A stretch of DNA of 64,000 bases, from positions 3,410,001 through 3,474,000 of the forward strand of contig NZ_CP159835.1 of assembly GCF_047731265.1 (NCBI RefSeq). The letters are read 5' to 3'. Positions within the stretch are counted from its first letter, which is position 1; each line of letters starts with the position of its first letter. The DNA comes from Patiriisocius sp047731265 (GTDB lineage: Bacteria; Bacteroidota; Bacteroidia; Flavobacteriales; Flavobacteriaceae). This document shows, one piece after another, positions 1-9,564 of the stretch. The notes under the pieces were generated by a model. The model saw nothing but the letters and a program-made list of their open reading frames with translations, had not been told where the DNA came from and did not search any database. Made by a program: the position numbers and the translations under genes.

Positions 1-617
1 TTATTTATTTTTGGGGCTATTTGCAAAGAGGCTTCTGCTAAATCTAACGCGTATGTGGGAGTGCCTACTTGATCAAAAATAACATTTAGTTCCTCTTTTT
101 CTTTTCCAAGTTTAGAAATTGTTTTGTAAAAATTATGGCCAAAATTAGAGTAAACCCAGGATGTTCTTAAAATAACATAGGCTATAGAAGAGTTAACAAG
201 CAGTTCTTCTCCTAATAATTTTGAAGCGCCGTATTGTCCAATTGGGTTCGTCTCCATGTCTTCGGTTAAAGGAATGTTCGAAGTACCATCAAAAACATAA
301 TCTGTTGAAAAATGAATTATTTTTATTTTATGATTTTTTGCGGCGTCTATAAGATTTTTGACACCATCACCATTAATTGCTTTGGCTTGTTGAAATTCAA
401 CTTCAGCGGTATCAACTTGGGTATACGCGGCACAATTTATAATGTGTGTGAACGAATGATTATCTTCAAAAAAACAAATTACTTCTTCTTTATTTGTTAT
501 ATCTAACTCATTTCTATCTACAAATTTGAAACTATACTCTGGGTATTTACTTTCAATAGCCCGATATTGTTTAGCCAGCTGTCCTTTTCCGCCTGTAATT
601 AAAAATGAAATATTCAT
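1..617 (-). CDS. rfbD: dTDP-4-dehydrorhamnose reductase, 3' part outside window
   Basis: Reduces dTDP-4-dehydro-L-rhamnose to dTDP-L-rhamnose, the last step of rhamnose donor synthesis in the cytoplasm. The reading frame starts with ATG at 617 and stays open for about 205 codons to the left edge; the family is about 285 residues, so the C-terminal quarter is missing. The N-terminus MNISFLITGGKGQLAKQY is the Rossmann nucleotide-binding loop, and STDYVFDG and YGASKLLGE supply the SDR-type active-site Tyr and Lys. The start overlaps the rfbC stop by one base (TAATG), which suggests translational coupling. It is the last visible gene of the polysaccharide operon. The call is firm because the other three rhamnose genes lie directly upstream. 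Confidence 0.93.
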   Translation of the reverse strand, partial: MNISFLITGGKGQLAKQYRAIESKYPEYSFKFVDRNELDITNKEEVICFFEDNHSFTHIINCAAYTQVDTAEVEFQQAKAINGDGVKNLIDAAKNHKIKIIHFSTDYVFDGTSNIPLTEDMETNPIGQYGASKLLGEELLVNSSIAYVILRTSWVYSNFGHNFYKTISKLGKEKEELNVIFDQVGTPTYALDLAEASLQIAPKIN

Positions 618-1165
618 TAGTCAAAATATTTCGCATTCTTAAAAGAAGGGCCGAGTAAATCTTTTTCAGACAACACCATCTTTTCTTTCTCTAAATGCCA
701 GTCTATATTTAAATCTTTGTCATTGTAAACAATAGATGCTTCACTTTCTTTATTATAATAATTATCGCATTTGTAAGCAAATACAACTGTCTCAGACAAA
801 CAAATAAAACCATGGGCAAATCCCCTAGGCACAAAAAATTGCTTTTTATTTTCTTCGCTTAGTTCTATAGCACAATGTTCTCCAAAGGTGGGAGAGGTCT
901 TTCTTAAATCAACAGCGACATCTAATACTTTTCCTTCCAGTACTCTTACTAATTTTGATTGGGCAAAGGGCGCTTTTTGATAATGCAAACCTCTTAAAAC
1001 ACCCAAAGAAGACTTCGATTCATTTTCTTGAACAAAATCAACAGACCCTATATGTTTCTCAAATTCAGTTTGCTTATATGATTCAAAAAAGTAACCTCTA
1101 TCATCTCTTATAACACGAGGTTCTATGATCCACAAACCCTTGATAAACGTTTCAGTAAATTTCAT
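617..1165 (-). CDS. rfbC: dTDP-4-dehydrorhamnose 3,5-epimerase
   Basis: Epimerises C3 and C5 of dTDP-4-dehydro-6-deoxyglucose, the third step of dTDP-L-rhamnose synthesis. The 182 residues match the normal length of RmlC cupins. The segment LRGLHYQKAP carries the catalytic His, and SKLVRVLEGKVLDVAVDLR is the conserved jelly-roll strand pair. A second family signature is FVPRGFAHGF. It lies 2 bp after rfbA and overlaps the rfbD start by one base, so all four rhamnose genes are probably translated from one transcript. Confidence 0.96.
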   Translation of the reverse strand: MKFTETFIKGLWIIEPRVIRDDRGYFFESYKQTEFEKHIGSVDFVQENESKSSLGVLRGLHYQKAPFAQSKLVRVLEGKVLDVAVDLRKTSPTFGEHCAIELSEENKKQFFVPRGFAHGFICLSETVVFAYKCDNYYNKESEASIVYNDKDLNIDWHLEKEKMVLSEKDLLGPSFKNAKYFD

Positions 1166-1167
1166 AA

Positions 1168-2043
1168 TTAATCTTCTAACAATTGTTGTAGATATGCTCC
1201 GTAAGCATTTTTAGACATTGCTTTCGCGCTGCTCTGTAATCTGTCCTTATCAATCCAATTTTTTGCGTAAGCAATTTCTTCTAAACAAGCAATTTTCAAT
1301 CCTGTTCTATGCTCTACTGCTTTAACAAATTCTGTAGCTTCAGTTAAGGCTTCATGAGTACCAGTATCCAACCAAGCGAATCCTCTACTAAGTATTTGCA
1401 TTGCGAGTTGGTTTTGACGCAAGTATTCTTGATTTACAGAGGTGATTTCTAGTTCTCCTCTATTTGATGGTTTTACATTTTTTGCAATTTCAACAACTGA
1501 GTTCGGATAAAAATACAAACCGACAACCGCATAATTAGATTTAGGTTTTATTGGTTTTTCTTCAATACTCAATACATTATTTGCCTTGTCAAATTCTGCT
1601 ACACCATATCGTTCAGGATCATTAACATAGTTACCAAACACAACAGCCTTTCCTTGATTTGCCACTCTATCTTTAGCATTTGCGAGTAGCTTTTGAAAAC
1701 CAGATCCAAAAAATATGTTATCTCCCAATACCAAACAAACATCATCACCGCCAATAAAATCTTCTCCAAGAATAAAAGCCTGTGCCAGACCATCTGGACT
1801 GGGTTGTTCTATATAAGATAAAGAAATCCCAAACTGGCTTCCATCTCCTAAAAGGTGTTTGAAATTAGGTAAATCATGTGGCGTTGATATAATTAACACC
1901 TCCTTTATATCTGCCAACATCAATACAGATAAAGGATAATATACCATAGGCTTATCATAAATAGGCAATAATTGCTTACTTACCCCTAGCGTTAAAGGGT
2001 GAAGTCTTGTTCCTGAGCCACCAGCTAAAATAATTCCTTTCAT
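1168..2043 (-). CDS. rfbA: Glucose-1-phosphate thymidylyltransferase
   Basis: Joins dTTP and glucose-1-phosphate to give dTDP-glucose, the committed step of dTDP-rhamnose synthesis. The 291-residue length is normal. The N-terminus MKGIILAGGSGTRLHPLT is the nucleotidyltransferase signature loop. VCLVLGDNIFFG holds the metal-binding Asp, and SIEEKPIKPKSNYAVVGLY is the conserved sugar-binding part. There are 2 bp between it and rfbB upstream, and 2 bp to rfbC downstream. RmlA is usually feedback-inhibited by dTDP-rhamnose; that is family knowledge, not something visible here. Confidence 0.97.
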   Translation of the reverse strand: MKGIILAGGSGTRLHPLTLGVSKQLLPIYDKPMVYYPLSVLMLADIKEVLIISTPHDLPNFKHLLGDGSQFGISLSYIEQPSPDGLAQAFILGEDFIGGDDVCLVLGDNIFFGSGFQKLLANAKDRVANQGKAVVFGNYVNDPERYGVAEFDKANNVLSIEEKPIKPKSNYAVVGLYFYPNSVVEIAKNVKPSNRGELEITSVNQEYLRQNQLAMQILSRGFAWLDTGTHEALTEATEFVKAVEHRTGLKIACLEEIAYAKNWIDKDRLQSSAKAMSKNAYGAYLQQLLED

Positions 2044-2045
2044 AA

Positions 2046-3110
2046 CTAATTTGAATTTCCCGTTTCGTACTGATTTTTATAATAGTCTTTATAGGTTCCA
2101 GAAACTATATTTGATAACCAGACATCATTGTCTAAATACCAATCTATTGTTTTTGATAAGCCTTCTTCAAAAGTAACACTTGGCTCCCAACCTAGCTCCT
2201 TTTTTATTTTTGACGCATCTATCGCATACCTTAAATCGTGCCCTGGACGATCTTTAACGTAGGTAATAAGCTCTCTACTTGTACTTTTAGAGAGCCCTAA
2301 TTTAGCATCCATTAAATCGCATAATAAAGTAACTAAATCTATATTTTTCCACTCATTAAAACCGCCAATATTATACGTTTCTCCTTCAACTCCATTATGG
2401 AAAACATTATCTATTGCAATTGCATGATCTACTACATACAACCAATCTCTTGTGTAGTTACCATCACCATATACAGGCAATGCTTTTTTAGTGATGATAT
2501 TATTTATGAAAAGGGGAATTAGTTTTTCAGGAAATTGATTGGGTCCATAATTATTAGAACAATTTGTAATTACAAAAGGCAACTTAAAAGTTTCACCATA
2601 GGCTCTAACCAAATGATCAGAACTTGCTTTTGACGCAGAATATGGAGAATTAGGACTATAAGGTGTGTCTTCTAAGAAAAAGCCGGTGTCTCCTAAAGAT
2701 CCATATACTTCATCTGTGCTAATGTGATAAAATAATTTATCCTCAAAATCGTTGGCCCAACTCTTTTTGGCAGCGTTTAGCAAATTTAAAGTACCTATAA
2801 CATTTGTAAAAACAAACTCATTAGGATTTGTTATAGATCTATCAACGTGAGACTCTGCTGCAAGATGAATAACAGCATCAAATTTATATTTAAAAAAAAT
2901 CGAATTGATATAGGACTCATCAACAATATCACCTTTTAAAAATGTATAATTGCTTTTCGATTCTACCTCTTTCAAATTTTCTAAATTCCCTGCGTAGGTT
3001 AGTTTGTCAAGGTTAAATATTTGATAATCAGAATATTTTTCTACAAACAAGTTTACTACATGAGACCCTATAAAGCCAGCTCCACCAGTAATTAAAATAT
3101 TTTTTTTCAT
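2046..3110 (-). CDS. rfbB: dTDP-glucose 4,6-dehydratase
   Basis: NAD-dependent dehydratase converting dTDP-glucose to dTDP-4-keto-6-deoxyglucose. The 354 residues form an extended SDR: NILITGGAGFIGSHV is the dinucleotide-binding loop, HISTDEVYGSLG contains the catalytic Thr-Asp-Glu triad typical of RmlB, and YSPNSPYSASKASSDHLV has the active-site Tyr-x3-Lys. NCSNNYGPNQFPEKLIPL is also family-typical. A 51-bp gap separates it from the upstream membrane protein gene and carries a perfect TATATTTG element, so the four rhamnose genes may also be transcribed from their own promoter. Confidence 0.97.
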   Translation of the reverse strand: MKKNILITGGAGFIGSHVVNLFVEKYSDYQIFNLDKLTYAGNLENLKEVESKSNYTFLKGDIVDESYINSIFFKYKFDAVIHLAAESHVDRSITNPNEFVFTNVIGTLNLLNAAKKSWANDFEDKLFYHISTDEVYGSLGDTGFFLEDTPYSPNSPYSASKASSDHLVRAYGETFKLPFVITNCSNNYGPNQFPEKLIPLFINNIITKKALPVYGDGNYTRDWLYVVDHAIAIDNVFHNGVEGETYNIGGFNEWKNIDLVTLLCDLMDAKLGLSKSTSRELITYVKDRPGHDLRYAIDASKIKKELGWEPSVTFEEGLSKTIDWYLDNDVWLSNIVSGTYKDYYKNQYETGNSN

Positions 3111-3134
3111 TTTAGACTATGAATTTTAAGCGTG

Positions 3135-3142
3135 CAAATATA
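3135..3142 (-). promoter_or_regulatory. Candidate -7 element before rfbB
   Basis: On the minus strand this reads TATATTTG, an exact match to the Bacteroidota -7 consensus TAnnTTTG, 24 bp before the rfbB ATG. No TTG is seen at the expected spacing upstream. It may act as an internal promoter for rfbBACD within the larger operon. Confidence 0.45.
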
Positions 3143-3161
3143 CTCAATCTATATCTTTTGT

Positions 3162-4298
3162 TTAGACGGTAATATCAAAATGCTTATTTATTTGTTGATT
3201 TTCATTTGAGTACAAGGCATATACAAGCGCCAGTAGAATCCACAGTAACGAAAAACGAGTTCCGTTGTGAAGAAAGTTATACAAAAATATAGGTAAAAAA
3301 TATAAAAACAGTTTCCAAGTACCTCCTTCAAATAAGAAATATAAAAACAATATAAAGAGTAGTAGTCCTAAAAAACCATAGCTAAATAGCAAATTACCAA
3401 AGGTGCTATGAATTTCTTGCGGACTGTCTATCTTGTTTGACACAAATCTTTGATAATTTCCTTCACCCGCACCATATAAAATATATTTTGGACTGTTCAT
3501 GATACGATCATAACCACGATCGCTATAAGAATTCACTGTTCTTTGCTCAGGTTTTTGAAAACGAGTTTGTACCCTATTAAACTCATCTATGATATAATCA
3601 CTTTTAAATGAGAATAGAAGTATAACTGGAAGTAAAATAATGATTAAATGCCTACTATAAAATCGTTTTTGTAACGTTGGTAGGTAAAGAATCCAAAACA
3701 AGGCTATACCCAGCATTGAAGGTATACTTGTAGCACTAAAAATCAAAAGAGTCGCCAAAATCATGCAAAGACTAAAAAGATATCTTAGGCCTTTGAATTT
3801 CTTCTTTACTAGAAAAAAAATCGTGATAATCAATAAACTATAGTAGGATAATTGATTTGGGTTATTGAAAAAATTATACTCTCTACCTTGAAAATTATTA
3901 ACAATACCTTTATCTATATCAAATAATACCAACAGATATTGGAAAGATAAAGATATTAATAAAACAATGAAAATGATTTTGAAATCTATCTCTTTACACC
4001 ATTTAAAAACTTGAAAACAAAATAAGAAAAGACCTATATTATAAATATAATAAATACTCGCCTTCAAAAAAACAAAGTCATAAATGGGTACAGCAGTTAA
4101 TGCGTGCACTGTGTTTATAAAAAGGGTTAGAAATAAAAAGGACAACAATACTTTTACCGTTTTTCTCTCCAGTAAATCCCAAGGCTTTTGCTCTATAAAA
4201 AATAAAACAAGTACCAGTAACATAATAAAATCTGCTATTTGTGGACTTCCACTCTTAAATAGATAAAAGGGTTTAAGGATAAAGTATATTAAAAACAT
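3162..4298 (-). CDS. O-antigen polymerase/ligase-like membrane protein (Wzy-like)
   Basis: A 378-residue, almost wholly hydrophobic protein with roughly ten membrane segments. It has a large hydrophilic stretch around residues 235-295 containing RTVNSYSDRGYDR and YILYGAGEGNYQRF; the GxGxGNY-like loop after a long periplasmic segment is characteristic of the Wzy/WaaL (O-antigen ligase) superfamily. It presumably polymerises the repeat unit or ligates the finished chain to a lipid carrier. It lies between the flippase and the rhamnose genes on the same strand. Sequence similarity in this superfamily is too low to tell polymerase from ligase by eye. Confidence 0.75.
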   Translation of the reverse strand: MFLIYFILKPFYLFKSGSPQIADFIMLLVLVLFFIEQKPWDLLERKTVKVLLSFLFLTLFINTVHALTAVPIYDFVFLKASIYYIYNIGLFLFCFQVFKWCKEIDFKIIFIVLLISLSFQYLLVLFDIDKGIVNNFQGREYNFFNNPNQLSYYSLLIITIFFLVKKKFKGLRYLFSLCMILATLLIFSATSIPSMLGIALFWILYLPTLQKRFYSRHLIIILLPVILLFSFKSDYIIDEFNRVQTRFQKPEQRTVNSYSDRGYDRIMNSPKYILYGAGEGNYQRFVSNKIDSPQEIHSTFGNLLFSYGFLGLLLFILFLYFLFEGGTWKLFLYFLPIFLYNFLHNGTRFSLLWILLALVYALYSNENQQINKHFDITV

Positions 4299-4354
4299 TA
4301 CCTTATAAAACTGTTTAATCCTATGTTTATTAAATGTTTTGATAATGGGTTTTA

Positions 4355-5794
4355 TTATTTATTTGAAAACAAAAACTTATTCATGTAAAATTTAATGCTC
4401 TGTTTGAAGAAATAATAGAGTATGATACTATACACGATTATTGTAATGATCAAAAGAAAAATTAAATTCAATGGGGTGAATAGAAATAATGGCGTAACAA
4501 CTAAAAAAGTTGTCCCAAATGCTATTATAGAGGGTTTCATTTTAGTTAGTATATCGGCAATAGTTATATTTAATTCTCTTTTAAGGAAATATAATGAAAC
4601 TGTTAAATTACAAATTGCAGGCACTATTGTGGCAGCAGCAACACCATTAATGCCATAAAAACTTCCTACATAGACTGACGGAATCGTTACTAAAATAAGT
4701 ATTGATGAAAGAATAAACATTTCTAATTTTGGCTTGCCAATACTTCTAAAAACGATTGTACATCCGTGAGTTATTAAGTTAATCATTACAGCTATGACAA
4801 GCAATCGAATGGGTGTTTTAGCATCAATCCATTTATACCCAAAAAATAATTTTATAATGGGTGTACACAAGACAAACAACACTAACATAATAGGAAATAA
4901 TACAAGCGAATAATATCTCAAACTCTTTAAATAATAATTTCTAATTATGCCTAAATTTCCTTGTATTTTACTGTAAAAAGGAAACATAACTCTATCGATC
5001 ATGCTTGTAACTTGAGTACTTATTAATACCGTTAACATAAAGGCTAAACTGTATATGCCAAGGGCTTTAGTACTTATTAATTTTCCAATAAATAAATAAT
5101 CAATATTTGATGAAATAATAAGAATTAAAGAAGTTATGAATGTAAAGAAACCGAATTGAAATAGTTGTTTTAGAGAGACAATACTAAATTGAAGTTTTGG
5201 CTTCCATCGAATTAAAACGATGTAAAATGGAAGAGAAATTACAAATGGAATTAAAATATAAAAAACTAAAGCCCAGACCCCTCCCCCTTTTAATGCAATA
5301 ATTATAGCGATAAACCCAGTTATTATAGCTGCTATACTATTAATAATAGCAAGAGTTTTAAAATTTAAGGAGCGAAGCATTTTTGTTCGATAAACAATCG
5401 TAACTGCCTCGATCAAGATTGGTGCCGTTAAAATTGGTATAATTTTAAGGAGTAAAGGTTCATCATAAAATCTTGCAGCTATAGGAGTTCCTATAAAGTA
5501 TACTAAAATAAATATTGTTGATGACCAAAAAACACTCCACCAAAAAACAGATTGATAGTGTAAATCTTCTAAAAGTTTGTTTTTTCTTTGAATAAGTGCT
5601 GCCTTAAAACCAAACTCAGAAATCACATAGATGATACTTGTTATTGCCGTTGCAATACCTACTAATCCAAAGTCTTCTGGAAACAATAAATTTACCAATA
5701 CTAATTTAACTAAAAGATCAAAAATCCTTTTTATAAAAACTTGAATAACACTCCACAGCAAACCTTTACGAAGTTTTTTATCAAGTGATTTCAT
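4355..5794 (-). CDS. Lipopolysaccharide/polysaccharide flippase of the MOP superfamily (Wzx-like)
   Basis: A 479-residue integral membrane protein with about 12-14 predicted helices. The N-terminus LRKGLLWSVIQVFIKRIFDL, the loop LLFPEDFGLVGIATAI and the later GFKAALIQRKN are characteristic of the Wzx/MATE-type polysaccharide transporter family. It would translocate undecaprenyl-linked repeat units across the inner membrane. It sits 23 bp after the Wzz-like gene and 56 bp before the Wzy-like gene, an order that fits a Wzx/Wzy-dependent pathway. Family assignment is strong; the exact substrate is unknown. Confidence 0.9.
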   Translation of the reverse strand: MKSLDKKLRKGLLWSVIQVFIKRIFDLLVKLVLVNLLFPEDFGLVGIATAITSIIYVISEFGFKAALIQRKNKLLEDLHYQSVFWWSVFWSSTIFILVYFIGTPIAARFYDEPLLLKIIPILTAPILIEAVTIVYRTKMLRSLNFKTLAIINSIAAIITGFIAIIIALKGGGVWALVFYILIPFVISLPFYIVLIRWKPKLQFSIVSLKQLFQFGFFTFITSLILIISSNIDYLFIGKLISTKALGIYSLAFMLTVLISTQVTSMIDRVMFPFYSKIQGNLGIIRNYYLKSLRYYSLVLFPIMLVLFVLCTPIIKLFFGYKWIDAKTPIRLLVIAVMINLITHGCTIVFRSIGKPKLEMFILSSILILVTIPSVYVGSFYGINGVAAATIVPAICNLTVSLYFLKRELNITIADILTKMKPSIIAFGTTFLVVTPLFLFTPLNLIFLLIITIIVYSIILYYFFKQSIKFYMNKFLFSNK

Positions 5795-5817
5795 TTAGTA
5801 ATTAATAGTTAAATGTA

Positions 5818-6918
5818 TTATAACAAATTTGCTTTCAAATAGGGAATTAGTGAAATTAATAGAACATAACACACACCTACTATAAAACCAACAAATATAA
5901 AAATAAGAACTATGTATGCTCCTGCAAGAGATGACGCCTCTAATGAAACGTAAGGAGCTTTAAGCAGCGTAAATATAGGAGTGTCTTTGGCTACTTGCAA
6001 TTTTGCAGATTCTACTTGGTTCGCTAACTGAGAAAAAATTTCATAAGCCAAATCTCTTTCATTCTTTAATTGTTCATCTCGAGATTTAGTTATATAAGAA
6101 ATACTATATTTATTGCTATCGCGATAAGAACCCAAATTAGCCCTTTTCACTACATATTCTTTTTCAGCCATTTCATATCTTTTCGAAATAAAATCCAATT
6201 CATTCCTTGATTTCTCAATATTATAATTAATAATTGCCTCCTCTAAAATATGTTCGCATTTTTTCACTAATTGAGCAGAAACTATGGGCTGTAAAGTAGT
6301 TGCTGAAATATCAATATATCCATCTAATTCATTAAAAGATATATTTATTTGACTTTTCATTGAAGATATCTGAGATTTTTCAATTGGAGTAATTTTAAAT
6401 ATGGTACTGTCGTTAAATGTTGATTCACCAAACTTATCTTTGGTCTTAAACATATTCATGAATTTACCAGGAAGTCCAATAGTGTAACTTTTAAAGATAT
6501 CAATAGCCTTACCAGACTCATAAAGACTAAGGTATTCAGCATAAGTAATTAACCCATCTTCCCCAGAAACCTCAATTTTCTGGTTTAAAAGTTTTCTTTG
6601 AAATGTTAGGTTATCTAGTATTAGCGGATACAAACTAGGAACAATTTTATTTCCTTCAGATTGCCCCAAATTGATACCAACTAAAGACGCAATATTTGTA
6701 TATTTTTTACTCAATCCCTTACTGGAGGAAATTTGCGGCAATACGATTGAACTTGAAGTATAGTTTTTAGGGCTTATGACTGCAATTATTACCCCGATAA
6801 CAAAAAACAAAATGACAGCAGCTAAAATAAGACGTCTTTTATTTAGAATAGCGTTAACTGCAGTTGAAATCGTATAGCTCTTAACTTTCGAATCAGAAAC
6901 TTTTATAATAGAATCCAT
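5818..6918 (-). CDS. Wzz/chain-length determinant-type protein
   Basis: 366 residues with one membrane segment near residues 33-53 and another near 330-358 that together bracket a periplasmic part rich in predicted helix, the classical PCP (polysaccharide co-polymerase) layout. KRRLILAAVILFFVIGVIIAV begins the first anchor and PRNYTSSS-like sequence (SPKNYTSSSIVLPQ) follows it, as in Wzz proteins. Family members regulate chain length or couple synthesis to export. There is no C-terminal BY-kinase domain, and no kinase gene is adjacent, so phosphorylation control, if any, is encoded elsewhere. It starts 2 bp after the SLBB exporter gene. Confidence 0.88.
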   Translation of the reverse strand: MDSIIKVSDSKVKSYTISTAVNAILNKRRLILAAVILFFVIGVIIAVISPKNYTSSSIVLPQISSSKGLSKKYTNIASLVGINLGQSEGNKIVPSLYPLILDNLTFQRKLLNQKIEVSGEDGLITYAEYLSLYESGKAIDIFKSYTIGLPGKFMNMFKTKDKFGESTFNDSTIFKITPIEKSQISSMKSQINISFNELDGYIDISATTLQPIVSAQLVKKCEHILEEAIINYNIEKSRNELDFISKRYEMAEKEYVVKRANLGSYRDSNKYSISYITKSRDEQLKNERDLAYEIFSQLANQVESAKLQVAKDTPIFTLLKAPYVSLEASSLAGAYIVLIFIFVGFIVGVCYVLLISLIPYLKANLL

Positions 6919-6920
6919 AT

Positions 6921-9347
6921 TTAATTCTTAAGCACATTATCTAAAAGAAATATGATAGTGGCGACCCCACTAACAATTCCTATTACTCCCTGTGTACTAA
7001 TATTATTCTCGCGTTTTGGCTTATTGGGAACAATAATTAGAGCACCAGGCTCTAGTTTAGGAAAAGACCTGAAAAATAAGAATCTTTTAGTTGATTGAAT
7101 TTCGCCATTTAAGTATACGACATATGTTTTTCCCTTTCTTGCGTTCTCAGAAAACCCTCCAGAGTTGCTAATATAATCTTTTAAACCATACGATTCGTCA
7201 TACCTAACTAAGGATGGAACCAAAACTTCACCATCGACCTTTACGGTTTGCTTAGTTGAAGGAACTGTAATTTCATCGCCGCTTCTTAAAATCATGTCAA
7301 ATTTACTACCAGGATTTTTCATGATTTTCACTAAGTCTATACCCACTCTTAAAGACTGTTTATTTTTTAAGGAAATATCCTCATCGTCTTCACTTATATT
7401 TTCTTTTACATCATCTATTACTTCTGCCTGTGCTTTTTCTTTGTAATAGGGGTTTACCCTTGTTAATGATGCCCCTCCTTCATAAGCAAATCTCGATAGA
7501 CCTCCAGCCTTTTTAACTAAATCAGAAATACGTTCCTCCTTCGTTTCAAGACTATAATCACCTGGATAATTAACTTCACCAGAAATTGACACAGATATTA
7601 GGTCAGCATACCCTTTCAAATATCTAACCGATATGCGATCATTAGGTTTTAGTAAAAAAGCGTTCGTATTGTTTTTTTTGATGCCTAAGCTTTCAATTCT
7701 AAGTGTTTCCACTAACTTATCTTCCTTTTCACCTACTATTTTTCTGTAAACGTCAATTTTGGAAATATCTGCATTTTCAGTAAAACCGCCAGAAAGTAAA
7801 ACCAGATCTTCAACAGTTAGATTATCAACAAAACGTATTCGTTTAGGTTTAATTACGGCACCAGAAATCGTTACATAGGACATTTCTTTTAATTTATATT
7901 TATTGTATATTTTAATTAAATCATTATTTTCTAATAAAATATCTTTGGCTTTGTCACCAGCGATATCTGCTATTGAAAAAGAAATCACTTCTGATCCAAC
8001 ACCATCAAAAGACCTAAGAATTATTCCCCTCTCTAGAAAAGCTCGATCTAAGACATTATCAGCCTTTTTAATTAATTGAGAGACCGTTAAACCTTCTGTT
8101 AATTCAAAAATTCCAGGTCTAGATACAGCACCTTCTATTTCTACTTTGTTTTCAAAACCGCCCAAAATTGATTGTATATTGATATAATCTCCGTCTTTTA
8201 AAATTTCTGAAGTTGCTTTACTCATGTCTACCTCTAGTATTCGTTTTGCATCTCCAGATATACGCTCGACTATAACAAGGTCTTTATAAGCCATCGAAGT
8301 AAAACCACTAGTAAATTTCAATAAATCCTTTAAAGTTTCATTTGGTTTTAATTCAAACAAACCAGGTCTTTTGACTGCTCCATAAATACTAACTCTTGAT
8401 AAATAAGGAGATACTAGTATAATATCTTGATCTCTTAAAACTAAATTTCCTTCTTGAGAACCTTTGGTTAAATATGTATACATATCAAAACTCACGGTTT
8501 CTTCGCCATTTCGTACTAATTTAATATCTCTAAAAGTACCTTTATCTGAAGGTCCACCGGCCGCATAGAGTGCATTCAAAACGGTTGATAAAGAGCTTAA
8601 GGAATAGGTGCCTGGCGTATCAACTTCTCCTATTATATTTATTTGAACTGTCCTTACACTAGCTAACGACACTCCTATATTTACTCTAGAAGGACTGTTT
8701 TCTGGAGCATCCAGACCATTATATATGCGTTTTAAGGCACCTTTTATCTTTGATGTTGCAGCTTCAATAGTGAGTCCATTCAATAAAACAGGACCAATAT
8801 TGGGTAGCCGAAGCGCCCCTTCTCTATCTATCGATGTACTATAAGTCTTTTCGGATGCTCCCCAAATTGAAATAACCAACTTGTCCCCTGGCCCTAATTT
8901 ATAATTTATAGGAGTAGACAAATTTAAATTAGGGCTAAAAGAGATATTTTGATTTGAAAAAAAATCCATTCCAAAAATTTCACTCTTAGGTTTTGACTCC
9001 AAGCTTCCGTTTTTGGAAATCAGCTCCTCGGCATCTATCTCTAATTCATTTTCAAATGTCTCTTCTTCTTCAGTTTCATCAATTGGAGTATTGAGGGCAA
9101 GAATTCTACTTTCAAATTCTGTTATTTTTTCTGCAGATACCCCTCTTGCTCTTGCCAGTGCTCTAATTTGTTCATCTGAATAGCCCTGAGCTTTTATTTG
9201 TTCATAATAACCAAACAATTTCTTGTCAGATAAACTTTCAACCGATTCAACAGTAGCATCGGCTGGAATATCCTGAGCCACCAAATGGTTTGTAGTAAAA
9301 ACCAACAATGTAAAAACTATGATAAGACTTCTTAAATTCACACTCAT
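6921..9347 (-). CDS. SLBB-domain outer-membrane polysaccharide export protein (Wza-like, extended)
   Basis: An 808-residue precursor with a signal peptide ending near VAQ (residue 25). A helical linker contains YSDEQIRALARARGVS. The Poly_export domain spans about residues 145-230 (YKLGPGDKLVISIWG, LRLPNIGPVLLNGLTIEAA). It is followed by several SLBB beta-grasp repeats, recognisable by recurring motifs such as IIGEVDTPGTYSL, IYGAVKRPGLFEL, IEGAVSRPGIFEL, ISGAVIKPKRIRF, ISGEVNYPGDYSL and VDGEVLVPSLVRY. A hydrophobic C-terminal helix follows. E. coli Wza has about 380 residues, so this form is more than twice as long. It should form the export channel in the outer membrane. It is the first gene of the operon, with a TAnnTTTG element just upstream. 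Confidence 0.93.
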   Translation of the reverse strand: MSVNLRSLIIVFTLLVFTTNHLVAQDIPADATVESVESLSDKKLFGYYEQIKAQGYSDEQIRALARARGVSAEKITEFESRILALNTPIDETEEEETFENELEIDAEELISKNGSLESKPKSEIFGMDFFSNQNISFSPNLNLSTPINYKLGPGDKLVISIWGASEKTYSTSIDREGALRLPNIGPVLLNGLTIEAATSKIKGALKRIYNGLDAPENSPSRVNIGVSLASVRTVQINIIGEVDTPGTYSLSSLSTVLNALYAAGGPSDKGTFRDIKLVRNGEETVSFDMYTYLTKGSQEGNLVLRDQDIILVSPYLSRVSIYGAVKRPGLFELKPNETLKDLLKFTSGFTSMAYKDLVIVERISGDAKRILEVDMSKATSEILKDGDYINIQSILGGFENKVEIEGAVSRPGIFELTEGLTVSQLIKKADNVLDRAFLERGIILRSFDGVGSEVISFSIADIAGDKAKDILLENNDLIKIYNKYKLKEMSYVTISGAVIKPKRIRFVDNLTVEDLVLLSGGFTENADISKIDVYRKIVGEKEDKLVETLRIESLGIKKNNTNAFLLKPNDRISVRYLKGYADLISVSISGEVNYPGDYSLETKEERISDLVKKAGGLSRFAYEGGASLTRVNPYYKEKAQAEVIDDVKENISEDDEDISLKNKQSLRVGIDLVKIMKNPGSKFDMILRSGDEITVPSTKQTVKVDGEVLVPSLVRYDESYGLKDYISNSGGFSENARKGKTYVVYLNGEIQSTKRFLFFRSFPKLEPGALIIVPNKPKRENNISTQGVIGIVSGVATIIFLLDNVLKN

Positions 9348-9388
9348 TAAATAAAATATTAACAGTATTAAACTCCTTTAAAAGGCGA

Positions 9389-9396
9389 CAAAGATA
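9389..9396 (-). promoter_or_regulatory. Candidate promoter of the polysaccharide operon
   Basis: The minus strand reads TATCTTTG here, an exact match to TAnnTTTG, 42 bp upstream of the exporter ATG. No clear TTG is seen at 17-21 bp upstream. Its position before the first gene of an eight-gene co-directional run makes it the likely operon promoter. Confidence 0.5.
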
Positions 9397-9564
9397 CATT
9401 TTTTTTCATAGTATCATTTAAATAGTAGTCACTATGAAATTCTTCTAAAATTCAACAAAAAAATCTTACTTAACTCATATTAAAATCTCATATATTGTGG
9501 CTCTAAAATATTCTTTGAGCCAATTTGCATCTAAACAACGATTCGATTTAAGAACCAAGTTCTC

